Assembly: GCF_017357525.1 (NCBI RefSeq)
Contig: NZ_CP036172.1
Location: 744,001 to 808,000 of the forward strand
Direction of reading: 5' to 3'
DNA: 64,000 bases
DNA from: Methanofollis aquaemaris
Lineage (GTDB): Archaea > Halobacteriota > Methanomicrobia > Methanomicrobiales > Methanofollaceae
The position numbers and the translations under genes were made by a program. Positions 8,720 to 16,388 of this stretch are shown piece by piece. The notes below the pieces were generated by a model, which saw only the letters and a list, made by a program, of their open reading frames with translations, searched no databases and was not told the DNA's origin. The number at the start of each line of letters is the position of its first letter. Positions within the stretch are counted from its first letter, which is position 1.

Positions 8720-8962
8720 AGTATGATTCAACCGCCTTCCCCCATGCTCACGCCGGGAGCTCTGCCCCCGGCATGGTGGTGTGGGAAGGCACGTCGATCT
8801 GATGGCCGCCCCCCGGACCCCCCACGAACCGAAGATAGACAGGGGCGGCGATGGAGTGAGGTCTCCACCAGTTCTTCTGTCTTGAAAAGAGAGCGATCAA
8901 GCGGCGAGAAATTTTCATCCCGTATGCTTGAACCCCACTTTCAGGCCCGATTCTACAGAGCC
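8720..8962 (-). repeat. Composite dispersed repeat, modules C-B-A (copy R1)
   Basis: This is one of the family described in the findings, in reverse orientation relative to module A. Module C occupies 8733-8791 and is bounded by CGCCTTCCC and GGGAAGGCA, with an internal inverted pair around CCGGGAGC/GCCCCCGG. A B-like block follows (CCCCCCGGACCCCCC then AAGATAGACAGGGGCGG, about 8806-8850). Module A (8906-8962) reads GGCTCTGTAGAATCGGGCC at its 5' end on the minus strand and includes TTCAAGCATACGGGATGAAA. No ORF here looks coding. The remaining 8963-9096 holds only the RRM gene's promoter region. Confidence 0.8.
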
Positions 8963-9096
8963 TTTTACCCTGTATTCTGACCGTTTCGGCACCCCCTGGA
9001 GAGAATGATGCCGCAGTCCCCGGAAGGGTTCACCCCCCCCACCGCACCAAACTATTATCTCCCTCCACTGCTATTTCCCTCCAGAGGGGACCAGAG

Positions 9097-9357
9097 ATGG
9101 AAACCAGCAGATTGTATGTCGGGAATCTGACCTATTCGGTAACCGAAGAGCAATTGGAGGAACTCTTCTCCAACTATGGCGATGTCAAGAGCGTCAAGAT
9201 CATCGGGGACAAAGGGTTTGGGTTTGTCGAGATGAACACCGCCGAAGAGGCGGAGAAAGCACAGGGAGCTCTGAACGAGACCGAATTTGTCGGACGCACG
9301 CTGCGGGTGGAGGAGGCCCAGCCGCCCCGCCCGCGAAGAGAATATCGGAGATATTGA
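9097..9357 (+). CDS. Small single-RRM RNA-binding protein
   Basis: The 86-residue protein is one RNA-recognition motif. RNP2 is LYVGNL (residues about 6-11) and RNP1 is KGFGFVEM (about 43-50). The tail is short and basic, rich in Arg and Pro (PPRPRREYRRY). Single-RRM proteins of this size are known in some methanogens and cyanobacteria and are thought to act as RNA chaperones, often cold-induced. A GAGGGGACCAGAG stretch before the ATG is a good ribosome-binding site. It stands alone between two copies of the dispersed repeat. Confidence 0.92.
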   Translation: METSRLYVGNLTYSVTEEQLEELFSNYGDVKSVKIIGDKGFGFVEMNTAEEAEKAQGALNETEFVGRTLRVEEAQPPRPRREYRRY

Positions 9358-9460
9358 TCTCTCCATTTCATTCTCTTTTCATGTGCACCGTGCGGCAGGG
9401 TGCAGACAGTTTTTCAGCAAATATCACAAGGACCAGATTCGTAAAAATCCTTCTCCAGAT

Positions 9461-9843
9461 TTTGTAGAATGAGGCATGAACCGGGAGCACGCCTCAGACA
9501 TACCGCAGGAACATTGTTCTGAGCAGTGCTTCTGAGTGTGGAGGGATCCCTTTCCTCGCGACAGGGCAACAGAGAGTATCCCATTCACTTGCCGCCCCTG
9601 CTATCCTCTGTCCATGGGGGTTCCGAGTGTTAAGGGCACCATGATCCCTCCCCTCGCGACATGGCAGCGGGAAGGACGCCGCACCTCGCCGCCCCCCCCT
9701 CCTATCCCCACAGATGGGGGGGGGTCCGTGGGGTTGCTCCCTAGTGCGAGAGAGTAACTAAAATTTCTTCGTTTTTCTGTGGGGCGGCCTGTCTGATCGA
9801 CGTGCCTCCCCCCATCTTCTGCTGGGGGACCAGGGGTGACCAA
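9461..9843 (+). repeat. Composite dispersed repeat, modules A-B-B-F-C' (copy R2)
   Basis: Module A starts TTTGTAGAATGAGGCATGAA (from 9461) and continues through TTCTGAGCAGTGCTTCTGAG to GGAGGGATCC near 9547. Two B-like units follow (9550-9630 and 9655-9735), each with GCCGCCCC, a TATCC block and a GGGGG run. Module F (9746-9807) contains AAATTTCTTCGTTTTTCTGT and GGGGCGGCCTGTCTGATCGA. It ends against the stop of the next minus-strand gene at 9850. The bases 9358-9460 hold nothing recognisable. Confidence 0.78.
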
Positions 9844-9849
9844 TCCCCG

Positions 9850-10197
9850 TCATTCAGAGATCTTCACCAGCAACTCCTCGATATGATCGACCTTCCTCTC
9901 CATCACCTCGACCCGCCCGGCAACCGCCGTCATGTCCACTCCATTTTTCTCCGCCGTCAGGGCATCCAGGTAGCCCTCGACCCAGACCTTCACCCGTCCG
10001 GCGCAGAAGCAGAGGCCGAGATATCCATACACCAGAAGGAAGAGATAGAAGAGTCCTGGCCATGTGACCCCGGCGACGTGCGGATTCGCCAGCGAGACAA
10101 GAACGATGAGAATCAACCCCACCGTCACCGCCACCGTCGTCCAGGCAAGCCATCCCTCGTCTGATATCCTGTCAAGATCCATATCGACCCACCTCAC
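9850..10197 (-). CDS. Small membrane protein with C-terminal coiled coil (paralogue 2 of cassette)
   Basis: This 115-residue protein is of unknown function. It has two predicted membrane segments (about residues 18-38 and 44-67), then VKVWVEGYLDALTAEK and a C-terminal heptad-like helix (VEVMERKVDHIEELLVKISE). The next gene upstream encodes a paralogue with VKAWLERYLDALVEQK and HMEKQLEHIEDILVKVSE in the same places. It starts at a GTG that overlaps the previous stop (GTGA); an ATG at 10182 is an alternative. It is last in a three-gene operon headed by an ArsR-like regulator. The two proteins may form hetero-oligomers through the coiled coils, which is inference only. Confidence 0.75.
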   Translation of the reverse strand: MRWVDMDLDRISDEGWLAWTTVAVTVGLILIVLVSLANPHVAGVTWPGLFYLFLLVYGYLGLCFCAGRVKVWVEGYLDALTAEKNGVDMTAVAGRVEVMERKVDHIEELLVKISE

Positions 10198-10553
10198 TCC
10201 GAGACCTTCACCAGGATATCCTCAATATGTTCCAGTTGCTTCTCCATATGTTCGAGTTTCTCGTTCAGGACTGCCATCCTTGCGTTGGTCTCCCCTGCAC
10301 CGGTCTTCTGCTCCACCAGGGCGTCAAGGTATCGCTCAAGCCATGCCTTCACCTTCACGACGATGATGGAGAGAACCATATAGGCCAGAATCAGCGGGAT
10401 CAGCAGACGAGAAACAAATGCCAGGGGGATGATCAGGAAACTCAGGTCGAGAGCGAGAGTAGACGCCAGGACCAGAGAGACGATCATCAGCATCAACAAC
10501 CCGATCACCAGCCAGGTCAGCCAGTGAAATTTACGTACTCTTGCACAGTGCAT
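10194..10553 (-). CDS. Small membrane protein with C-terminal coiled coil (paralogue 1 of cassette)
   Basis: This 119-residue protein of unknown function has a basic N-terminus (MHCARVRKFHW) followed by two long hydrophobic stretches (about residues 13-35 and 38-65). Next come a conserved KVKAWLERYLDAL segment and a C-terminal heptad-type helix ending EHIEDILVKVSE. The last 50 residues closely match those of the downstream gene, so the pair arose by tandem duplication. It begins two bases after the ArsR-like gene ends and overlaps the next gene by four bases, so the three are co-transcribed. Confidence 0.78.
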   Translation of the reverse strand: MHCARVRKFHWLTWLVIGLLMLMIVSLVLASTLALDLSFLIIPLAFVSRLLIPLILAYMVLSIIVVKVKAWLERYLDALVEQKTGAGETNARMAVLNEKLEHMEKQLEHIEDILVKVSE

Positions 10554-10555
10554 TT

Positions 10556-10858
10556 TTACTCCTCACGCAGGTTTTTGATCAGGTCCAGGTCCACAACCAG
10601 TGCAAAGGGGACGGCCCGATAATACCGTCTCATCAGGGGAGGGTCGTCGGTGACGCGCGCGGTCCCGACAGCCAGCCCCCGCTTCTCCAGTTGCTTGAGA
10701 TAGATGGTGACGAGCGGGCGCGAGATCCCGAGTTCTTCCGAGATCTCCCGAGCATACTTCTCCTCCTCTGCAATCGCCCTGAGAATCCTGAGCCGCTGCT
10801 CGTTTCCCAAGAAGCCGAGCAGGTCAGAGAGCTCTTTGAGGGCGGTGGTCGAGGACAT
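10556..10858 (-). CDS. ArsR-like winged-helix regulator heading a membrane-protein cassette
   Basis: The protein is about 100 residues from the ATG at 10858; a TTG directly upstream is also in frame. It reads SDLLGFLGNEQRLRILRAIAEEEKYAREISEELGISRPLVTIYLKQLEKRGL, a textbook ArsR-type helix-turn-helix. The wing region is ARVTDDPPLMRRYYRAVP. It has no ArsR metal-binding cysteines, so metal sensing is unlikely. Being first in the operon and next to a perfect TGTAAA/TTTACA dyad suggests autoregulation and control of the two membrane proteins downstream. Confidence 0.85.
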   Translation of the reverse strand: MSSTTALKELSDLLGFLGNEQRLRILRAIAEEEKYAREISEELGISRPLVTIYLKQLEKRGLAVGTARVTDDPPLMRRYYRAVPFALVVDLDLIKNLREE

Positions 10859-10865
10859 CAACAGG

Positions 10866-10883
10866 TGTAAATTTAATTTTACA
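10866..10883. promoter_or_regulatory. Dyad operator candidate for the ArsR-like gene
   Basis: TGTAAA and TTTACA are exact inverted arms separated by six A/T bases, 8 bp upstream of the ATG at 10858. A second TTTAC half-site lies at 10894-10898 in the adjacent AT-rich promoter. Position next to the start codon fits repression by the encoded regulator. This is inferred from layout only. Confidence 0.5.
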
Positions 10884-11147
10884 TAAAATAAAATTTACGT
10901 TCAAATATATTACATAAATTGATCTCTCAAGAATTATCCGCCGCACCAGATATCGTCCGGGCGGCCCACTCCCCCCTCTCAATACACATCCAGATCGCAG
11001 ATGAGATAACCACAAACTTCCGATGTCATGTGGATCAAAAATCCAGGCACCGAAAGAGAGGGTCTCGATTTGATCATGAAGTATACGCACTCAGGACGGA
11101 TGATGCGGGGGCCAAGATATTAATATCAGATCACTGATTAACCGCCC

Positions 11148-11540
11148 ATGGCCGGTATATCACGACCCCTCGGGGTCACTATCGTGGGCTTGTTGTATCT
11201 TTTTCTTGGGATAATCGGACTGCTTGCCGGGATCACCGTGTTCGTGGCGGGGACCGCTCTTGAAGTGTCCGGAGCAGGCGCTTTTGCAGGGGGCATTGTC
11301 ATTCTTGTCGCGCTTATCAACCTTGCAATAGGGATTGGATGTTTCAAAGGCTGGGGATGGGTATGGACCGTCGCTGTTCTCTTTGCATTCATCAATATCC
11401 TGATAGCCTTCTATAACTGGTGGGTGGCGGGCCACAGCATGGCAGGACTCACCGCAACGCTGGTGAGCATCATCATCCCGTTGATCATCCTCTGGTATCT
11501 CTACAGAGACAACGTGAAGGCCTTCTTCGGGAAGACCTGA
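11148..11540 (+). CDS. Four-helix integral membrane protein, unknown function
   Basis: The 130-residue protein starts MAGISRPLGVTIVGLLYLFLG and has four hydrophobic segments (about residues 10-35, 43-64, 70-90 and 98-118). It ends in a short charged tail (YRDNVKAFFGKT). The RPLGVTI start is common in small euryarchaeal membrane proteins of unknown role. A perfect palindromic GATATTAATATC at 11116-11127 is the probable TATA element, about 25 bp from the ATG, so the transcript is likely leaderless. No partner gene is apparent. 10884-11115 shows no other feature. Confidence 0.8.
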   Translation: MAGISRPLGVTIVGLLYLFLGIIGLLAGITVFVAGTALEVSGAGAFAGGIVILVALINLAIGIGCFKGWGWVWTVAVLFAFINILIAFYNWWVAGHSMAGLTATLVSIIIPLIILWYLYRDNVKAFFGKT

Positions 11541-11943
11541 CTCTCTTACTTTTTCCTTCATTCCCGGGCCGGGCACAGATCCGACCAGATACAGCCATAT
11601 TCAACTCTGTTTCGGGAACAGAGACCTCAATTCCGGACCGGAGCGCGGCCGGATCCCTACCCCTCCAGAATAAAGCCGGTTCGTAAAACGCATAGAGCAG
11701 AAGGGGATTATATGTGCCCTCTGGTGGCCCACATGAGTGGAGGAGACATCATGGGGCCCCATCCCACCCGGAACAGCAAGTGTGGACCGGGGAGTACCTC
11801 CGGAAATCACCGCGATTGGAAAGGAGAATGTGGCTTTTTCGTCCTCTTCAAAGCCCATATGGACAAGATGTCCAACCTCGCCCCGGGGAATAGAAGAAAA
11901 TCAGGGGAAAGGATCAAAGTGGGGGGGGAAGATCGACTCAAGT
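11541..11943. other. Gene-free stretch
   Basis: It begins with a short T-rich sequence after the membrane protein stop. The rest is GC-rich, with a small palindrome ATGGGGCCCCAT at 11751-11762. The open frames here have no recognisable protein character. No clear member of the dispersed repeat family is seen. Confidence 0.4.
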
Positions 11944-12192
11944 TCAGGTATAATACTCCCTGGGAAGACCATATTCATCGCATTCCCTCTCTGACAGGGA
12001 TGACGAAAATGTCGCTTCAGGATCCTCCCCCCGCACCCATTTCAGGTCTTCAAGCCCCTGAACGACCATCGTCACAATCGCTTTTTTGAGATATTCCTCA
12101 AGAGACATGTTCCCGCTCTCAACCGCGGACGCATAGTACCGGTCTACCAACTCAAACTCACGGTCAGAAAAATCGATCTCAAGTACAGGCAT
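11944..12192 (-). CDS. Small acidic protein, unknown function
   Basis: The 82-residue protein reads MPVLEIDFSDREFELVDRYY, then MSLEEYLKKAIVTMVVQGLEDLKWVRGEDPEA. It is acidic and mostly predicted helical, with a short beta start, resembling small archaeal proteins adjacent to toxin-antitoxin or regulatory loci, but I cannot assign a family. A TATA-like GGTTATAATG about 30 bp upstream (12220-12229) and natural amino-acid composition support it as real. It stands alone. Confidence 0.6.
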   Translation of the reverse strand: MPVLEIDFSDREFELVDRYYASAVESGNMSLEEYLKKAIVTMVVQGLEDLKWVRGEDPEATFSSSLSERECDEYGLPREYYT

Positions 12193-12428
12193 GCACGCGA
12201 ATATACTTCAAAACATTATAACCGATCCGATATGAATCAGAAGAGAGACCTGGCCATCGTCCAGGAAAATACCCTGCATCGAGTTGAAGAAGTGGGGGGT
12301 GGAGAGTTCTGATGAAACGGCTCTGTTGCATTCCTCTTCTGGCGTGACCATGAGGGGCTGCTCACACCCTTGCCCCTCCGTGATGGACCGGCAGAGGATG
12401 GGAACCCCCTCTGAACGATTCCCCGCCC

Positions 12429-12722
12429 GCCTTCCCACCCTATCGCAATCACGGGGGTTCCGGGGGCAGAACCCCCGGCATCGATGTTTGGGAAGGCATG
12501 ATGATCAGATGTGCCGCCCTCATCGCAGAATTTTCATCGCCCTCTCGCGCCGGCGGGAGGCTCCCAGACCCCCACGACGAAGATAGCCGAGGGGCGGCAC
12601 GATGCTCGACTTCGATTCGCTCCTCGGTCGCAAGGAGGAGGATCAAGAATCGATCAAACTCTGATATGAAATTTTCATCCCGTATGCCTGAGCCCCGGGT
12701 TCATGCTCAATTCTACAGAGCC
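12429..12722 (-). repeat. Composite dispersed repeat, modules C-B-A (copy R3)
   Basis: This is the longest copy with the canonical order. Module C is at 12429-12498 (GCCTTCCC ... GGGAAGGCA, inner pair CCGGGGGCAGAACCCCCGG). A linker with GATGATCAGATG and CAGAATTTTCATCGCC follows. Module B (about 12546-12600) includes CGCGCCGGCGGGAGGCTCCC and AAGATAGCCGAGGGGCGG. Module A is at 12666-12722 (TTCATCCCGTATGCCTGAGC to TTCTACAGAGCC). The stretch 12230-12428 is unassigned apart from short GC-rich similarity to the spacer of copy R6. Confidence 0.82.
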
Positions 12723-12816
12723 AGAAGCCGGATGAGTTCATCCAGAGAAAGGAGATACACACACGACACCAGATACATCATCCGGTCTTCATGCATTGAA
12801 TCATTTTCAGAAGAAG

Positions 12817-12901
12817 TGCGAGGGGAGCGATTCGAACGCTCGAACACCTGCGTGACAAGGCCCTCAACCTTGCGCCTTTGACCTGGCTCGGCAACCCTCG
12901 C
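12817..12901 (-). tRNA. tRNA-Leu (GAG)
   Basis: The 85-nt sequence folds with a 7-bp acceptor (GCGAGGG/CCCTCGC), anticodon stem CAAGG/CCTTG and a loop TTGAGGG giving anticodon GAG. There is a long variable arm (class II, as for leucine) and a T-arm GAGCG-TTCGAAT-CGCTC. The discriminator is A, as expected for tRNA-Leu. The CCA end is not encoded and there is no intron. Confidence 0.95.
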
Positions 12902-12957
12902 CCGAAAAAGCGGGTTGGAGAACTGATGTCCCCAATACCTGTATGCTTTTCTGAGAC

Positions 12958-13272
12958 TTAATCGTATTCCCGCCAGGTGTGGCTGCACTTGGTGCAGCGG
13001 AAGAAGCGGACCTCGCTCTCATCAGCACTCCGCAGCTGGCGCAACCACCAGAAGGCGATCTTGTTTCCACACTCAGGGCACAGTACGTTGGTCGTCGGGA
13101 GAGTCTGCGCCGTCTCCTCATCGTCGACGATGGTGATCTCTTTCTCGGTGCGGATGGTCGTGATCTTCAGGTCGTCCTCCCTCTCAATTGCCTGAATATA
13201 ACCGCACTTGCGGCACTTCATCTGACCACCCGATGACATCATCAGGCTGTTGCACTTCGGGCAGAATATCAT
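12958..13272 (-). CDS. tfs: Transcription factor S (TFIIS/RPB9-like)
   Basis: This 104-residue protein has two zinc ribbons. The N-terminal one is CPKCNSLMM ... CRKCGYI. The C-terminal one is CPECGNKIAFWWLRQLRSADESEVRFFRCTKCSHTW. The RSADE acidic pair inserts into the RNA polymerase secondary channel and promotes cleavage of backtracked transcripts; it is intact here. Length and motif order are standard for archaeal TFS. It lies between tRNA-Leu and the divergent artA. Confidence 0.96.
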   Translation of the reverse strand: MIFCPKCNSLMMSSGGQMKCRKCGYIQAIEREDDLKITTIRTEKEITIVDDEETAQTLPTTNVLCPECGNKIAFWWLRQLRSADESEVRFFRCTKCSHTWREYD

Positions 13273-13400
13273 CTATCCATTATTGGGAGGCATGCCTGAT
13301 TAAGCCTTGGATATCTGACATTCACGAATGAGACCCGGAAAACTCAGGATTTTTACCCCCTTGAGAACGGTTAATTATAAGCGCAGGCAAATAGTGGGTG

Positions 13401-14207
13401 ATGGAAGCACTCCTCCTCACCGCAGCCTTCGTCTCCTTTATCCTCTTCCTCATTCCGGGAAGACACAGGCCGTACGCCGGGATCGCAGGCTGGCTCTCGA
13501 TGTCGCTCTTCCTCTTCGCCGAGGTTCCCCACTACCTCTCCATCAACAACTTCCTGTATCCCACCATGGCAGCCCTCTCGATTCCTTTCATGTACGTGAC
13601 CACAAAGAGGCTGCTCGCCGGGGATACAAATGTTCAGTACCTCACCCGTGCCGCGGCGGTCGCCGTCCTTGTCTATCTCCCCTTCGCCTACACTCCCCTC
13701 GGCGACTGGCTGATCGGCGTCGTCACCGGAGAGGTAGGATGGCTTCTCAACCTCGTCGGCGTCCAGTTCTCGATGTATGACTGGAACATGTTTATCAGAA
13801 ACGGACTACGTGTCGAGATCATCCTCGGATGCACCGGGATCCAGAGCGTCGCCATCATGCTCGGTGTGGCCGCCGCCGTCCCGACCGAACTGCGCCAGAA
13901 GATCCTCGCCGTCCTGGTAGTTGTCCCGACGATCTATATCCTCAACCTTGTCAGGAATGTCTTCGTGATCACCGCCTACACCGGGCAGTGGTTCCCGTAC
14001 TTCCCCGAGATCGCCAGCAACGGGGAGTATGGCTACGAGAGTTTCTTCTGGGCCCACAACGTCCTCTGCGAACTCGGGGCCCTCGTCGCTCTGGTGATCA
14101 TCGCCTACGCCCTCTTCGCCCTCATACCAGACCTCGGCCGGATGGCCGGCGGACTGTATCAGGCCTACCGCGACGACCTCACGAGAGTGATCTCGAGAGA
14201 TAGATGA
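13401..14207 (+). CDS. artA: Archaeosortase A
   Basis: The protein is about 268 residues with seven or eight membrane segments. Counting from the GTG one codon upstream, it carries the exosortase/archaeosortase triad: Cys145 in ILGCTGIQS, Arg186 in NLVRNVFV and His220 in FFWAHNVL. ArtA cleaves PGF-CTERM tails of secreted proteins, including S-layer glycoproteins, and passes them to a lipid anchor. A TATA-like TTAATTATAAGC lies at about 13370-13381. The 3' end overlaps the opposing CDP-alcohol phosphotransferase by 29 bp. No PGF-CTERM substrate is encoded in this window. Confidence 0.9.
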   Translation: MEALLLTAAFVSFILFLIPGRHRPYAGIAGWLSMSLFLFAEVPHYLSINNFLYPTMAALSIPFMYVTTKRLLAGDTNVQYLTRAAAVAVLVYLPFAYTPLGDWLIGVVTGEVGWLLNLVGVQFSMYDWNMFIRNGLRVEIILGCTGIQSVAIMLGVAAAVPTELRQKILAVLVVVPTIYILNLVRNVFVITAYTGQWFPYFPEIASNGEYGYESFFWAHNVLCELGALVALVIIAYALFALIPDLGRMAGGLYQAYRDDLTRVISRDR

Positions 14208-14811
14208 TCCGCTGGATCGCCGAGAGGTTGGTGCAGAAGGCAATAACCAGGACCGAAATCCAGGCATACCCAAGCGACGCCCCGACGATGAGGACGATAA
14301 GGGTCTCGGGCCTGCCGAAGAACCCGACCCCCTCAAGAGGGTCGTGGATCTTCCCGCCGACCCGGTCGGAGAACCCGACCTCGGCATAGACCACCGGTTT
14401 GATGAAGGTATTGATCATCGAACCGAAGATCGCAATGGCGACGACCGCAAAATCAGCCTCAGGCGGGAGAGGAAAGAACCTGGAGAGGATCGCCATACCC
14501 GAAAGCCCGACGCCAAGGATGGCCAGGGCATCGACGTACTTGTCGAAGACCCAATCGATCACCGCGCCGAAATCGGTCTGGCACCCCTTCTTCCTGGCGA
14601 CCGTCCCATCCACCAGATCGAGGATAGCCGAGACGAGCAGCAGAAGACTTCCCACCAGGAAGGAACTCATTGCATAGGCGACCATGCAGAAGACTCCAAA
14701 TAGCAGGGAGAGATAGGAGATCTGATTGGGGCTGAAGCCGGCTCTTATAAATATGTCGGCGATAGGTTCGAGTTTAGAGATGAGACGCGGCCTCAGCGCC
14801 GTAATATTCAT
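14179..14811 (-). CDS. CDP-alcohol phosphatidyltransferase (archaetidylinositol phosphate synthase-like)
   Basis: The 210-residue membrane protein has the full CDP-alcohol phosphotransferase motif. It is D65-x2-DG-x2-AR-x8-G-x3-D-x3-D90, within ILDLVDGTVARKK and DFGAVIDWVFDKYVD. The N-terminus (RPRLISKLEPIADIFIRAG) resembles archaetidylinositol phosphate synthase, which joins CDP-archaeol and inositol phosphate. Substrate choice cannot be proved from sequence; the archaetidylserine or glycerol versions remain possible. It is convergent with artA. Confidence 0.85.
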   Translation of the reverse strand: MNITALRPRLISKLEPIADIFIRAGFSPNQISYLSLLFGVFCMVAYAMSSFLVGSLLLLVSAILDLVDGTVARKKGCQTDFGAVIDWVFDKYVDALAILGVGLSGMAILSRFFPLPPEADFAVVAIAIFGSMINTFIKPVVYAEVGFSDRVGGKIHDPLEGVGFFGRPETLIVLIVGASLGYAWISVLVIAFCTNLSAIQRIIYLSRSLS

Positions 14812-14910
14812 ATCAATATTAAGGTCTGCTCAAAGCCATAAGGGTTGCTTCGATACCGGCACCACGGACCCGACCCTCTTTTAAATCTCAGACGTAATAT
14901 AGAGACAGAG

Positions 14911-15600
14911 ATGACAGCGATACCGACGCGACCGCATGTGCTGATGATGTCTGAGATCACGGTGGACGGCAAACTCACCCTGAAAAGGGGGGCGTCCAGC
15001 AAGATTCTCATGCAGCACATGGCCCCAGAAACCGAGGTGCTCCTCCACCAGACCCGCGCCGAATGCGGCGCCATCATGGTCGGGTCCAGGACCATTGCCA
15101 TCGATAACTCCTACCTGACCGTCCGCCTTGTCGAGGGCAAAAGCCCGCTCAGGGTCATCCCCTCCAGCATGGCCGCCATATCCCCTGACGCCAACGTGCT
15201 CAACAGCGACGCACCCACCCTCGTCGCCGTCTCGAGGGCGGCACCTGAAGAGCGGGTCGCCGCGATCCGGGCGAAAGGCGCCGATGTCGTCGTCTGCGGG
15301 AAGGAACATGTCGACCTCCCTGCTCTCATGCAGGTGCTCAGGGAAGATTACGGCGTTGAGAAGATGATGATCGAGGGCGGCCCGACCCTCAACTGGCATA
15401 TGTTGAGACATGGCCTTGTCGACGATATCCGACTCATCCACCTCCCCTTCATCGTGGGCGGCGAGGACACGCCCTCCCTGGTCGGAGGGATGCATATCGA
15501 GTCAGAGGACGAGATGATCCGCCTCGATCTCAAGAAGTATTATATGTGCGGGACCAATCTGGTAACCGAATACACGGTCCAGTATGGGAATAATGAATGA
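14911..15600 (+). CDS. 2,5-diamino-6-ribosylamino-pyrimidinone 5'-phosphate reductase (riboflavin/F420 pathway)
   Basis: From MTAIPTRPHVLMMSEITVDGKL the protein is 229 residues, the standard length of the archaeal RibD-reductase-like enzyme. Family marks are the SEITVDGKL start, AIMVGSRTIAIDN, a central VVCGKEHVDL and EKMMIEGGPTLNWHML. It reduces the ribosylamino pyrimidine intermediate made from GTP with NAD(P)H, on the way to riboflavin and coenzyme F420. The upstream in-frame ATG at 14845 would add unlikely residues; the TATA-like CTTTTAAAT at about 14877-14885 supports 14911. Its stop overlaps sppA by four bases. Confidence 0.9.
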   Translation: MTAIPTRPHVLMMSEITVDGKLTLKRGASSKILMQHMAPETEVLLHQTRAECGAIMVGSRTIAIDNSYLTVRLVEGKSPLRVIPSSMAAISPDANVLNSDAPTLVAVSRAAPEERVAAIRAKGADVVVCGKEHVDLPALMQVLREDYGVEKMMIEGGPTLNWHMLRHGLVDDIRLIHLPFIVGGEDTPSLVGGMHIESEDEMIRLDLKKYYMCGTNLVTEYTVQYGNNE

Positions 15601-16388
15601 AATTTCTCAGGGAAGAACTTGAACGCGTGCAAAAAAGGCGGAGACAGAAGAAATGGCTCGTCACAGGAGGGGCCACTCTCTTCGCCGCCATAGTCTCCGT
15701 CGTCATCATTTCTTTTGTCCTGATGCCCACGGTAACCGGGGAGGAGGTCGCCGTGATCAGGGTGGAGGGCGAACTCCTCACCGGCGACTTCTCTGGCGGA
15801 GGGTACGTGGGCAGCGAGGCCATCGGGAAAGAACTCAGAGAGGCCGCCGACGATCCCTTTGTGGAGGCAGTGGTGTTGCGGATCAACAGTCCTGGAGGCA
15901 GTCCTGCCGCCGCCCAGGAGGTGATCCGGGATCTGGAGTACACCCGGACGAAAAAACCGGTCGTCACCTCGATGGGAGACATGGCCGCCTCCGCGGCGTA
16001 CCTCATCGCCGCGCACACCGACCGGATCTACCTCTCCCCCGACACCGTCACCGGGAGCATCGGGGTGATCTGGCTCTTCCCTGACGAGAGCAAGTGGATG
16101 GAAGAAGAGGGCAGGCAGGTCGAGGTGGTGAAGTCGGGGGAGCAGAAAGATATGACCTCACCGTTCCGCCCCCTCACCGATAAAGAGCGGGCATATGCCC
16201 AGAAGATGGTGGATGAGAGTTTCGAGACCTTCATCGCCGACATCATGGAGGAACGCCCAGTGAAACGCGCCGATGTCGAGACGGCCAGGGTGATCAGGGG
16301 TGAAGAGGCTCTCTCCATCGGGCTCGCCGATGAGGAGGGGAACCTCTTCGATGCCATCGACGGGGCAAAGGCCCTCGCAACCACCTAG
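15597..16388 (+). CDS. sppA: Signal peptide peptidase SppA (serine-lysine protease)
   Basis: The 263-residue protein has a basic cytoplasmic start and one membrane anchor (about residues 20-43), followed by an external ClpP-fold domain. The nucleophile is Ser132 in MAASAAYLIA. The general-base lysine is probably Lys184 in SGEQKDM, matching the archaeal/bacterial SppA spacing. LRINSPGGSP is the conserved oxyanion-side motif. SppA degrades cleaved signal peptides in the membrane. It is coupled to the upstream gene (ATGA overlap). The TAG stop belongs to a CTAG that flanks the mobile-like repeat starting at 16389. Confidence 0.92.
   Translation: MKFLREELERVQKRRRQKKWLVTGGATLFAAIVSVVIISFVLMPTVTGEEVAVIRVEGELLTGDFSGGGYVGSEAIGKELREAADDPFVEAVVLRINSPGGSPAAAQEVIRDLEYTRTKKPVVTSMGDMAASAAYLIAAHTDRIYLSPDTVTGSIGVIWLFPDESKWMEEEGRQVEVVKSGEQKDMTSPFRPLTDKERAYAQKMVDESFETFIADIMEERPVKRADVETARVIRGEEALSIGLADEEGNLFDAIDGAKALATT

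Noticed and set aside
11712-12089. 125-codon open frame on the plus strand
   Set aside because: No natural protein character; its end overlaps the opposite-strand small gene that has a better promoter and composition.
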